24,602 bases of DNA from a virus. The translations under genes and the position numbers were made by a program. The DNA is taken from positions 1-24,602 of IMG/VR virus record IMGVR_UViG_3300027985_000550; one strand, written 5' to 3'. Numbering within the stretch: position 1 is the first letter of the stretch; each line of letters begins with the position of its first letter. The notes beneath the pieces were generated by a model. It saw only the letters and a list, made by a program, of their open reading frames with translations. It was not told the origin of the DNA and ran no database searches. This document shows positions 16,371-24,012 of this stretch, in pieces.

Positions 16371-16481
16371 TGCAATTGCTTTTAGTTTTCCAATGCAAGA
16401 TACCCGCTTACAATATCTAACATGACATTACGATATCCTTTATGTTCACTTTATGCGAAATGTGATTTTTTTATGGGTTCC

Positions 16482-16540
16482 AAAAAAAAAAAATATTCAA
16501 CAAAAAGGTTGCTGTGGAATAACAGCAATCTCTTTTTTTC
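16482..16540. terminator. Candidate bidirectional intrinsic terminator
   Basis: TTGCTGT at 16509-16515 and ACAGCAA at 16522-16528 form a perfect 7-bp stem with a 6-base loop. On the plus strand it is followed by a T7 run (16533-16539). On the minus strand it is followed by T5 and then by T12 (A12 at 16482-16493 on the plus strand). It lies downstream of the head morphogenesis gene and upstream of the scaffold gene for minus-strand transcription, so it could end or attenuate the packaging transcript before the head cluster. The stem is short and only moderately GC-rich. Confidence 0.5.
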
Positions 16541-16541
16541 T

Positions 16542-16549
16542 TAATTTTG
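16542..16549 (+). promoter_or_regulatory. Candidate Bacteroidetes-type -7 box (TAATTTTG) for the plus-strand gene
   Basis: TAATTTTG fits the Bacteroidetes -7 consensus TAnnTTTG exactly and lies only four bases before the ATG at 16554. Transcription would start at or near the start codon, giving a leaderless or nearly leaderless mRNA. I see no good TTTG -33 box at the expected distance, so the call is tentative. Confidence 0.45.
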
Positions 16550-16553
16550 CCTT

Positions 16554-16781
16554 ATGGAAACAGTATTCGACTATAATATAACAGAAGAAGAAAGAGATAT
16601 TATTGGTGTAGTATACAATAAGCTAGACTACCTAAAAGAAATAGGGGAAGATACTTCTTATATGCATATCGCATATTTACATTGGCATAGGAAAAATGTA
16701 AAAATGGCTGATTTTTTTGCAAATAAAATTAAAAACAACCTTCGAAGATTTGATTGCCTCAGAACGATTCACCACGAATAA
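16554..16781 (+). CDS. Small 75-aa protein, only plus-strand gene (moron-like)
   Basis: The sequence starts METVFDYNITEEERDIIGVV and continues with YMHIAYLHWHRKNVKMADFF. The second part resembles a single TPR-like helix-turn-helix pair, the first a short acidic helix. There is no signal peptide or membrane segment. The family is not recognised. It is oriented against all other genes, has its own candidate promoter and a hairpin just upstream, and its last 23 bp overlap the 3' end of the head morphogenesis gene tail to tail. This is the layout of a moron, a separately expressed accessory gene that in other prophages often acts during lysogeny (for example superinfection exclusion), but there is no direct evidence of that here. 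Confidence 0.65.
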   Translation: METVFDYNITEEERDIIGVVYNKLDYLKEIGEDTSYMHIAYLHWHRKNVKMADFFANKIKNNLRRFDCLRTIHHE

Positions 16782-18648
16782 CTTTCCCAACAAGTACTTT
16801 ATATTCTTCTTCTGAAAAGGAAAGTCCTTTACTAAGCAGCAAAGCTCTGCTGATATTTGGTCTTTTATATTCTATATATTTAACCAGCTCATTTTCTATT
16901 TTCTCATAAGGCGTAGTCAGTATCAAATCTTTAAAGTGATTAAATACTTGTTTTTGGGATAGATTTAGTTTTTCAATCAAGTAATTAAGGTTATTAACGT
17001 TTGTCCCGTAACCTAGTCCTCTAGTCATTATCTCGTTCTTATGCCGTGATTCTGCACCAAGTTGCTTTAGTAAATGCTCATAAGTCATTCTTGCACAAAA
17101 TTGATTAACCGTCTCCATCGCTACAGTTCTTCCAGGATATGCTATGTCCTTATCTATGAATCTTTGATGATGGCTATACCAACCTTTTGCACTTGCATGT
17201 CTTATTTCGTGCCACAAGCTTTCTATCGCATACTCTTGTTTAAATGTAAGCGGTCTGTAATCCTTAATTGCCGTAAGCGCATCTCGTAATTCAACTGCGG
17301 GATTAAACCCATCAAAATCATGACTTGATATGTATATTGTACTTTCCTTTTTAATGTACCTCCCGTTGTTAGCATCATACGAATCAAAATTTCCATGCCC
17401 CATATAGAAATCCGTGCGCTTCGAAATAGACACCCCCTTAAACCCATAAGGGAAATAATCAGGGTTATTTTTAGCTATTAACGCAATAGTCTCTTTAACT
17501 TGCCTTTCGCCTATATCTTCAAACTCTCTTAAATACCCTATTATGTTTTTTGAATCACCGTTATAATACCTTTCAAAAATCCCTGTATTATGCTCAAATA
17601 TTGAGTATTTATTATTGTCTCTTAAAAAATAAGGTAGCGTTTTTGCTTGTTTTATGCGCTCTTCGTTTTCTTGCATCCATATATTGAACTTCTTAGGCAT
17701 ATTAACCACTCTCTGCGAGCTCCGACTTAGTGGTGCTTTTCCTTCAATAATTTCTTTAACATCGGTTGCCAATTCTTCGGGGGTTTTAAGTATCGTTTTA
17801 GTGTAGCACCTGCATTTGGGGTGCCACCCCGAAAACTTAAAATCCTTCGGGTACTTACCCTCTAACCTGTCGCATATATCGGTAAACGCCTTTCCGTTAA
17901 CTGTGTGGTTATTCGACAATACAATTTCAATTCCAACCACAAAATCGAACTGTTGGCTACGTTCATAGTCTGCGTGTCGGTATGCCATATTAGTTTCAGT
18001 CCCTGCAAGCCTCATAGCATTTTTATAACTACTTCGGTACACACCCCGACCCGGGTGGTAAGCTTTTGCCCTCGAACTCAAATGCAAGTTGCCATGCTTA
18101 TCGCGAACTCTTCGAAACAACTCATCGGGATTATTAAGATACCTCTTCAACTCTGAACTAAGTTCCGAAGCCGATTTTCCTTCTCCTAACCCAATATCAA
18201 GCCCCATTTCAATTTCTTCCTTAAATGAATTGGTATAATTCCAGATTCTGTCCGATAGGTTTAGTCCGTTTTCCTTGCGCAACTTGAATGCATCTCTAGC
18301 ATCGTGATTATTCTTATAGTACTTGCGCTTCAATTCTGACGTAAGCTTATCTATATTATCCCCGAACACACGGTTAGCCAGTTCACTATTCTTACTATTG
18401 GCTAATGTCCATTCCGAATCTATCCCGTTAATTATTACACTGTGAATCCCTGAATATAGCCATTTTATTAAGTCTTCAACTTGCTTATTTACACTGGGGT
18501 AATCCGAGAAATAAAAAGGCTTATCCTTGTTAAACACAGAAACACGCTTACCTAACAATGCCGACTGCTTAACCGCCTCATTATATATAGCCTGAATCCG
18601 CCTCTCGTATTCCGCTATCCTCTTTAAATGTTCACTTTCGTAATTCAA
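16759..18648 (-). CDS. Head morphogenesis protein (Mu F/SPP1 gp7-like) with C-terminal HEXXH domain
   Basis: 629 aa, about twice the usual length for a minor head protein. Residues about 150-285 match the Mu gpF/SPP1 gp7 domain: RLAGTETNMAYRHADYERSQ at 213-232, DICDRLEGKYP at 257-267 and the closing HPKCRCYT at 276-... to about 283, a Cys/His pattern typical of this family. These proteins enter the head with the portal. The remaining 340 residues are an added region. It contains SLWHEIRHASAKG at 477-489, an HEXXH motif (H480, E481, H484), and a possible third ligand E512 in AMETVNQF, suggesting a zincin-type metallopeptidase. The gene starts with an ATGA overlap with the 64-aa gene, and its 3' end overlaps the plus-strand gene by 23 bp. 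The gpF part is secure; the peptidase role is inferred. Confidence 0.85.
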   Translation of the reverse strand: MNYESEHLKRIAEYERRIQAIYNEAVKQSALLGKRVSVFNKDKPFYFSDYPSVNKQVEDLIKWLYSGIHSVIINGIDSEWTLANSKNSELANRVFGDNIDKLTSELKRKYYKNNHDARDAFKLRKENGLNLSDRIWNYTNSFKEEIEMGLDIGLGEGKSASELSSELKRYLNNPDELFRRVRDKHGNLHLSSRAKAYHPGRGVYRSSYKNAMRLAGTETNMAYRHADYERSQQFDFVVGIEIVLSNNHTVNGKAFTDICDRLEGKYPKDFKFSGWHPKCRCYTKTILKTPEELATDVKEIIEGKAPLSRSSQRVVNMPKKFNIWMQENEERIKQAKTLPYFLRDNNKYSIFEHNTGIFERYYNGDSKNIIGYLREFEDIGERQVKETIALIAKNNPDYFPYGFKGVSISKRTDFYMGHGNFDSYDANNGRYIKKESTIYISSHDFDGFNPAVELRDALTAIKDYRPLTFKQEYAIESLWHEIRHASAKGWYSHHQRFIDKDIAYPGRTVAMETVNQFCARMTYEHLLKQLGAESRHKNEIMTRGLGYGTNVNNLNYLIEKLNLSQKQVFNHFKDLILTTPYEKIENELVKYIEYKRPNISRALLLSKGLSFSEEEYKVLVGKVIRGESF

Positions 18649-18839
18649 AATACTTTCACTAACGACAACTCATGTTCGTAATACCACATACTTGCTGCCT
18701 CTGCAGAGAAAGCAACACAATACGAATGCTGCTTAGTCAGGTATGAGTATGTTATATCAACAACTACACCTCGGGGGCTGTCTGGGGTTATATGATATAT
18801 AAAACCCCCTATGTTAACAATCGGTTTCACCATCTTCAA
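18645..18839 (-). CDS. Small 64-aa protein between portal and head morphogenesis genes
   Basis: The sequence MKMVKPIVNIGGFIYHITPD, then RGVVVDITYSYLTKQHSYCV, ending ELSLVKVF, has alternating short beta strands like a small SH3-type barrel; I do not recognise the family. ATGA overlaps on both sides place it firmly in the packaging operon between the portal and the Mu F-like gene. It may be an accessory of either, but no function can be assigned. Genuine coding is supported by the tight overlaps and intact frame. Confidence 0.65.
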   Translation of the reverse strand: MKMVKPIVNIGGFIYHITPDSPRGVVVDITYSYLTKQHSYCVAFSAEAASMWYYEHELSLVKVF

Positions 18840-20173
18840 TATGATATATTTATTACATCAACTTTAGTTTCGTTATGTATCCTATTTATTTCTTCGTCCT
18901 TATTCTGAACTATCGGGTTATGCTCTACTGCAAGCTCTTGACTCATTATTGGCTTACCTCCTGTTGCAGTCATTAATGTCTCAATTGTTTCCTTAATATT
19001 GTCAGGTAACACACTTGTGAATTGAACATTATACGCTATATTGCTAACCTCATTAACAGTAAGCTCTCTAGTAATATTAACCATACCTGACACCATTACA
19101 CTCAAGCATCTTTCTACAGCAGTTCTAAAGTCACCTTCATCAAACCTCGCCTTCAATATCGCACCGAAAAACATCATCTGTAGAGCTATTCCCGATACAT
19201 TCCCCAACCCTTTCAAGTTATCAAACGACAAATCGGGAGTATCAGTAAGTCCGTATATTAGCTGCTTATTAGTGTCGAATTCAAGTTTCAATGATTCAGG
19301 AGCCCTGTCCCAACTTATTACATCTAAGTCCGATTGAATAATATTCCCCCTCTGTGTTTCAATTATCGGCAACGAAATAATCTTACCTGTTTTATCTTTG
19401 TTCGGAACCTGACCTGCAGGACCCTTTGCCCGAAACATTGGCGATGCAAAATAATCGTTTGTATCCGCAAATTTAGAAAATGTCATCTCATACCTGTCTA
19501 TCAAGTCCTTCACATCGAACCATTCTGGCTTATCTTGACTAGCGTATACAACCGGTATTTTCCCAAACATATTTGGTTTTGACTGTGCAGTATTCTGCCA
19601 CCCGCTATTATTCACCAATACATAATGATATAAATCTGTAAACAAATGTAAAGTCTCTTTCTCCTTACCTTCAATCCTTGTCTTAAAACGCCACCCAAAA
19701 GCTGTCATATCTCCGAACTCATCGAAATAAGGCAAGAGCTCCCCATTTTCGTGGCTTAATAATCGGCTCTTTATCACTACCTTCCCATTTCTCTGCGCCG
19801 GATAGAATATAATTGCAGCTTCGGTTTCACTTTTTACTGATATCGCAAAATCTAACAATATCGAATCGAGTCGCAGTTTATCCCATTTGTCAATTATTAG
19901 CTGGTTATTGTCAATGTTGGTTGATATTGATACAGGGCTTCCGAATAAGAATGCTGCACTACTGCTAACTATCTTCCTCTGAAATGGAATAGGTATCTTA
20001 GATTCTGTTACCGGTTTTCCGTCTACTATCTTATTCTGCCGCTTACCTACTTGCGTTATCCTTACAGTACGGTCATTGTTGTACTCTTTATAGTATGTAG
20101 CAATATCCGCTTTAGCGGTTAAAAGTTTTACAGCGTCGCTGAATCTTTGTTCTTTTAATAAATCTATTATCAT
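18836..20173 (-). CDS. Portal protein (SPP1 gp6-like)
   Basis: 445 aa. The N-terminal region has the typical portal pattern: PIPFQRKIVSSSAAFLFGSP at 61-80, then VSISTNIDNNQLIIDKWDKL. Later come LFTDLYHYVL, a clip-like middle (FSKFADTNDYFASPMFRAKG), and the stem region LGNVSGIALQMMFFGAILKA with its conserved long helix. The protein forms the dodecameric ring at one vertex of the head through which DNA is packaged and the tail attached. The gene lies 12 bp downstream of the large terminase and overlaps the 64-aa gene by ATGA, the usual order of packaging genes. Confidence 0.9.
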   Translation of the reverse strand: MIIDLLKEQRFSDAVKLLTAKADIATYYKEYNNDRTVRITQVGKRQNKIVDGKPVTESKIPIPFQRKIVSSSAAFLFGSPVSISTNIDNNQLIIDKWDKLRLDSILLDFAISVKSETEAAIIFYPAQRNGKVVIKSRLLSHENGELLPYFDEFGDMTAFGWRFKTRIEGKEKETLHLFTDLYHYVLVNNSGWQNTAQSKPNMFGKIPVVYASQDKPEWFDVKDLIDRYEMTFSKFADTNDYFASPMFRAKGPAGQVPNKDKTGKIISLPIIETQRGNIIQSDLDVISWDRAPESLKLEFDTNKQLIYGLTDTPDLSFDNLKGLGNVSGIALQMMFFGAILKARFDEGDFRTAVERCLSVMVSGMVNITRELTVNEVSNIAYNVQFTSVLPDNIKETIETLMTATGGKPIMSQELAVEHNPIVQNKDEEINRIHNETKVDVINISY

Positions 20174-20185
20174 ATTCGGTATGTG

Positions 20186-21712
20186 TTACAGTAATCCTAG
20201 CGCATTCGCATTAATCTTCATCTCATGTATCATACATCCCATATCAGGATAGAATGTATTAGCTAACGCATCAAACTTGTCAGTTGACCTCTTCAATCGC
20301 TTCTTAATATCTTCCTTAGGTTCAATTATTATCTTCCCATCTGAGCGGAATTTCCATCGTATCTCGGTAGCCTCTTCCATCAATTCACTGTCAAATGGCA
20401 AACAAGCTCCTTTACTATTCGCAGGGTTAAGCCAATCCCGAACCGCCCAAAATAAATATGCTCGCATATTTGCAAATTCGTATACCTCTGTTATGTCCTT
20501 CAACTCATTAGCCGCCTCTGAATACTTACACGAAATAGCCCGTTCATAACCCAATTCTAATAATCGAGAATATACTCCTGCTCCTTCCCCTATTGTATCA
20601 ATTAGAGCCGATAAGTCAGAATTATTCTGCAAGCGGTTGGCTACAATTCCGGCAATATTCATATGGTCTGCCTCTCCATTCCCTGCGTAACTCTCTAATT
20701 GAGCAACATAATTATCTCTCCTTGAACATAACACCGAATTATCTCGCCCCATTCCTGCAACATCTACCCCCAATTTATTCGGAATAAATTCTTTAGCATT
20801 ATATTCCTCCCAATTCCTATTCGCTGCCTCAATCCAAGATATGGGAATTAATGCATCTTCCGATACCTTCGGAAACATTCCTCGAACCTTAACCCTAAAT
20901 AAGTCGTTAGGCCTATACCAGTTCGTAAGTCCATTAACTTCGAATTGAAAGTCGCCTTCACCCTCGTTAGCCTCTTTCATTGATATTGGAGAACACCACG
21001 CTTCAACCTTATCTTTAACCCAATCGTAGTCAACCTGCCCCGGAATTATCATCCTCTTCTCAACTACATTCGGCGAATTAAGAGAATCTAAACTAAACTT
21101 ATTGAATCGCTTCGATTTTTGCGACCGGGCAGCATACCCCGTAGTAATATTCGGGTTAAATACTAACAGTAATCTTGAATTACCCTGCAAGTTCCCTTCA
21201 ATAGCTCCGAATATCTGGTCATCTAACCCCGATGCCTCTGTTACCGCAAACATCGTATTCACGGCATGAAAGCCCGTCCACGCTTCCTGGTTATCTTTCG
21301 ATGCTTTGAACCCCGTAAGAAACCACTCCTCATAATCAGTTCGAATATCGTAGCCTACCGAACGCCCGGGCAATACTTTTGCTCGCTTATATAAGCGCAT
21401 TATTTCGGGATACATAATATTACCTACTTGTCTGTCGGTAGGTGCGGTCATAGCTACCTTTGTATTCCCTATCAATTCGCCTGCCCCATTGAATACCGGA
21501 GTTAAGTACAGGAAGCTTATACAAGCAACCGCAGTAACAAAATCCTTACCTCTTGCAGTGCCGGAACGTACCGAAGTCATTGGATTATGCTGCACTGAGT
21601 TAAGTATATTCTGTTGTTCTCTATCAAGAGTAACACCAAGCACTTCATGCGCAAACTTATTCCAGTCAAGTTGCCACGATTTGAATACCGATATATTTCT
21701 TTCATTACTCAT
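20186..21712 (-). CDS. terL: Terminase large subunit
   Basis: 508 aa. The N-terminal ATPase carries a Walker A-like loop SVRSGTARGKDF at 47-58, where the residue after GK is Asp57 instead of Ser or Thr. The Walker B-like segment FAVTEASGL is at 155-163 with Glu159 as likely catalytic residue, and the coupling motif LLLVFNPNITTG is at 181-192. The C-terminal RNase H-like nuclease has GVDVAGMGRDNSVL at 315-328 (D317), DTIGEGAGVYSRL at 372-384 (D372) and DKFDALANTFY at 478-488 (D481), an expected triad. It cuts concatemeric DNA and pumps it into the head through the portal. The start overlaps the small subunit gene by 8 bp. Confidence 0.93.
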   Translation of the reverse strand: MSNERNISVFKSWQLDWNKFAHEVLGVTLDREQQNILNSVQHNPMTSVRSGTARGKDFVTAVACISFLYLTPVFNGAGELIGNTKVAMTAPTDRQVGNIMYPEIMRLYKRAKVLPGRSVGYDIRTDYEEWFLTGFKASKDNQEAWTGFHAVNTMFAVTEASGLDDQIFGAIEGNLQGNSRLLLVFNPNITTGYAARSQKSKRFNKFSLDSLNSPNVVEKRMIIPGQVDYDWVKDKVEAWCSPISMKEANEGEGDFQFEVNGLTNWYRPNDLFRVKVRGMFPKVSEDALIPISWIEAANRNWEEYNAKEFIPNKLGVDVAGMGRDNSVLCSRRDNYVAQLESYAGNGEADHMNIAGIVANRLQNNSDLSALIDTIGEGAGVYSRLLELGYERAISCKYSEAANELKDITEVYEFANMRAYLFWAVRDWLNPANSKGACLPFDSELMEEATEIRWKFRSDGKIIIEPKEDIKKRLKRSTDKFDALANTFYPDMGCMIHEMKINANALGLL

Positions 21713-22193
21713 TATTACCCGAAGCCATTTTCATCAATTCAAGAAATGCGTTACCCGTGTGTTCTGTCTCTTTCTTGTCAATCAATCCTAAGTCTCTTGC
21801 TATAATGTTGGAATTGAAGAAACCCGAAGCAGCTCCCTCGAACTTTTGGGTGAAGCAAATATCCTTTATACGTGTAGTGACTTGAATAAAGTCTTCTTGT
21901 TTACAGTACTCTGCCCATGTCTTATTGCTAATGTTTGCAAACACATAAAACCCTGTTATTGTATAAGGGCGCATCTTTGGTAACCCTATCTGATAAACTG
22001 TTTTTTCCTTTCCCTCTCCTTCGGATTTAACTTTAATTCCTTTTTGAACAAGTACTGCTTCTTTAAATGGGTTTTCATCTATCCACTGAGTGTACTCATT
22101 GAATTTTTTCCAAAGGGTATTAGGAGAATACTTTTTCTCCCTTCCTGGATTCGTTGCTAATTGCCAATATTTATTTCCCTTTGGTGCTGGCAT
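21705..22193 (-). CDS. terS: Terminase small subunit (DNA-packaging gp3-like)
   Basis: 162 aa. The opening MPAPKGNKYWQLATNPGREK, then KYSPNTLWKKFNEYTQWIDE, and the later YTITGFYVFANISNKTWAEY with FEGAASGFFNSNIIARDLGL, match the gp3-like DNA-packaging family common in Bacteroidetes and Gram-positive phages. The small subunit recognises the packaging start and loads the large subunit. Position immediately before the large subunit, with an 8-bp overlap, fits. The last 20 residues are variable and probably bind the large subunit. No other DNA-binding motif is evident. Confidence 0.8.
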   Translation of the reverse strand: MPAPKGNKYWQLATNPGREKKYSPNTLWKKFNEYTQWIDENPFKEAVLVQKGIKVKSEGEGKEKTVYQIGLPKMRPYTITGFYVFANISNKTWAEYCKQEDFIQVTTRIKDICFTQKFEGAASGFFNSNIIARDLGLIDKKETEHTGNAFLELMKMASGNNE

Positions 22194-22194
22194 A

Positions 22195-22404
22195 TCACTC
22201 TTCTTTTGATAGTGATTCAGTATAATCTAATACCTCCTCATATGTTTCAATCTTTGCTTTAAGCTCAATATAGTTCTGCTTTTGTGTTGATGTGGCAACT
22301 CCCTGCCATATCAAATCCTCCAAATCTTTCTTTTTGGATTCTGCTGTTGCTTTTCTTTTCTCAATGATATCCTTTAACATCGCATACCTAATTTCGTAGT
22401 TCAT
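22195..22404 (-). CDS. Small coiled-coil protein upstream of terminase
   Basis: 69 aa from the ATG at 22402-22404 (MNYEIRYAMLKDIIEKRKAT). The frame remains open to a TTG at 22432-22434 that would add ten residues, but a promoter-like TAATTTTG overlaps that TTG, so I prefer the ATG. The product is almost entirely charged helix with heptad spacing (KAKIETYEEVLDYTESL), a likely coiled coil. The family is not recognised. It precedes the small terminase gene by 1 bp and follows the radical SAM gene, so it may be a packaging accessory. Its function is unknown. Confidence 0.6.
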   Translation of the reverse strand: MNYEIRYAMLKDIIEKRKATAESKKKDLEDLIWQGVATSTQKQNYIELKAKIETYEEVLDYTESLSKEE

Positions 22405-22431
22405 ATCTCTAAATTTTGGGGTTGAAGCCCG

Positions 22432-22439
22432 CAAAATTA
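22432..22439 (-). promoter_or_regulatory. Candidate Bacteroidetes-type -7 box (TAATTTTG) before the packaging operon
   Basis: The minus strand reads TAATTTTG across the end of the radical SAM gene, an exact TAnnTTTG match. It would start a transcript around 22425, just upstream of the ATG at 22404. No clear TTTG -33 box is seen about 20 bases upstream, and the motif is short enough to occur by chance. Confidence 0.3.
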
Positions 22440-23450
22440 GTATTTACTTAATAATTGCCTAACCATTCCCTTATCTTTTGTTGCCTGTTCCATCATATTT
22501 TCAAGGCTTTTCCCCTTAAATACATTCCAAGAAGATGATGTTTGCGATACTGCTTTCATGCACATAGCAGAACCTACCTCTTTTGCACTTTCCGGTGCTT
22601 TGAAGTTTTCCTTATCGTAAACGAAGTGATTCAGGTTATATGTGTTAGGTGTGAATCCTTCCAGCCCATCTATTCCACAGCAACATAAATCATCGCCCAT
22701 ATTTCTCAATCGATTTTCTGCTGCATAAAATTTTAAGCCGTGTGCATGGCATTCGTGCTTTATCTCTTCGAACACCCTTTGAAGCTTTTTAACCGGATAT
22801 ACCCAATCTCCTCCAACTTTTACAAGTCCCGGCTTTTTCTTTTTATGCTTAATCCCCTCGATTGTTATTCCGTGTACTCCTATTTCCTTGTACAGAGGAA
22901 TTGCCTTTAACAGATACTCTGTTACCTCCATAACGAAAGGCTGAACCCTCACAACAACTCTCTTTACCTTTGGGGCAATCTTGCGGATAATTTCTATCCG
23001 TTCTGAGTAAGTTGGTGCTCCGGATTCTAACCTATCATATTTATGGCTTACTAACGAGAATTGCATTACAACATTACACTTCTCTAGCAAGGAGAGATAT
23101 GGCTCTTTTGCTACTAATGCTCCCTTTGTCGATATTACTACCGGATATTGAGTTTTAGCAAATACTTTTAATGCTTCTAAGCTTAATTTGTATTTTTCTT
23201 CAATTGGCTGAAAAGGGTCTGATACTCCTCCCCAGTGAATAGGAATATTCCAATCGCACCAATTTGTTGTTTGGTCTCTATGCCCCTGAATGAATTTTAA
23301 TAGTGATGCAGGACCTTCTCCTTTTTCAATGTGCGCTATGTTGTATTTAAGCTGCACAAAACAGTATGAACATAAATGACTACAACCTTTGTATGTGTCG
23401 AACCTAATAGGTAGGTCGCATATTGTTATTTGGCTTCCGCATTTAGGCAT
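22437..23450 (-). CDS. Radical SAM enzyme, spore photoproduct lyase-like
   Basis: 337 aa. The [4Fe-4S]-binding motif is CSHLCSYC at 23-30 (C23, C27, C30), the canonical CX3CX2C. HWGGVSDPFQPIE at 72-84 and VVISTKGAL at 104-112 are the phrases expected of spore photoproduct lyase-like (SplB/COG1533) proteins. The C-terminal part has an extra Cys cluster, LCCCG at 255-259, and C297 in AMCM, so a second cluster or redox pair is possible. Spore photoproduct lyases repair thymine dimers, but phage relatives can act on other nucleic-acid substrates. The gene overlaps the ParB-like gene by 8 bp, so the two are translationally coupled. The radical SAM identity is certain; the substrate is unknown. Confidence 0.88.
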   Translation of the reverse strand: MPKCGSQITICDLPIRFDTYKGCSHLCSYCFVQLKYNIAHIEKGEGPASLLKFIQGHRDQTTNWCDWNIPIHWGGVSDPFQPIEEKYKLSLEALKVFAKTQYPVVISTKGALVAKEPYLSLLEKCNVVMQFSLVSHKYDRLESGAPTYSERIEIIRKIAPKVKRVVVRVQPFVMEVTEYLLKAIPLYKEIGVHGITIEGIKHKKKKPGLVKVGGDWVYPVKKLQRVFEEIKHECHAHGLKFYAAENRLRNMGDDLCCCGIDGLEGFTPNTYNLNHFVYDKENFKAPESAKEVGSAMCMKAVSQTSSSWNVFKGKSLENMMEQATKDKGMVRQLLSKY

Positions 23451-24012
23451 TTCCGATGTGGTTTAAGATTAATTCAACCAAGGGAACTTTTGTATTAACT
23501 TTTACATATTGCTCAACTTCTTCCCTTTTCTCTTTAGGTAGGGAAAGTGTAAAATCAAAAGTCTCCGAATCTTCTTTGATTGAGTTTGAAAAAGCGTTCA
23601 CCTCCATATCATCGAGCATGTTAATTTCGCCCATGCCAAAGTCTATTTTTTCAAAACCTAAATCTTCAAGTTCCCCAAGCTCAAAATCACTTGCCAACAA
23701 ATCAAAATCAAACTCCGATGTATCTGAGGTTTTATTATCAGCTATAGCTAGAAGCTTTCTTTTTTCGTCCGATGTTGACAGGTCTGTTCTCTTTATCGCG
23801 ATAAGTTCGGTACCATCGCTTTCAATAATCCGAACTTTTAAACCAAGCTCACTAGCTTGCTCATAAACCCCATTTCCGGCTATGAGCACATTGTCATTAT
23901 CAAGCAAAACCGAACGCCCCGCTCCCAAGTCGCTTAAACTATTCTTTATTAACTGCTTGTTTTTATTGCCGTGAATTCGATAATTATTGCTGTCGTATTG
24001 TATTTCCTCCAT
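23443..24012 (-). CDS. ParB-like (ParB/Srx fold) nuclease-domain protein
   Basis: 189 aa. The N-terminal 110 residues match a ParB N-terminal-like domain: DSNNYRIHGNKNKQLIKNSL at 7-26, LGAGRSVLLDNDNVLIAGNG at 29-48 with VYEQA following, and RTDLSTSDEKRKLLAIADNK at 75-94. In the box that is usually G-x-R-R-x-x-A, the protein has GNGVYEQA, lacking the Arg. This variant is known in phage proteins attached to DNA methyltransferases. The remaining part is acidic (residues 100-155), ending in a helix. It overlaps the HTH gene by 29 bp at its 5' end and the radical SAM gene by 8 bp at its 3' end. A role in sensing or modifying phage DNA is inferred from context. Confidence 0.75.
   Translation of the reverse strand: MEEIQYDSNNYRIHGNKNKQLIKNSLSDLGAGRSVLLDNDNVLIAGNGVYEQASELGLKVRIIESDGTELIAIKRTDLSTSDEKRKLLAIADNKTSDTSEFDFDLLASDFELGELEDLGFEKIDFGMGEINMLDDMEVNAFSNSIKEDSETFDFTLSLPKEKREEVEQYVKVNTKVPLVELILNHIGNA

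Noticed and set aside
16371-16481. Promoter for the scaffold/capsid cluster
   Set aside because: The best match on the minus strand is TATCTTGC near 16394-16401, which departs from TAnnTTTG and has no TTTG box at the right distance.
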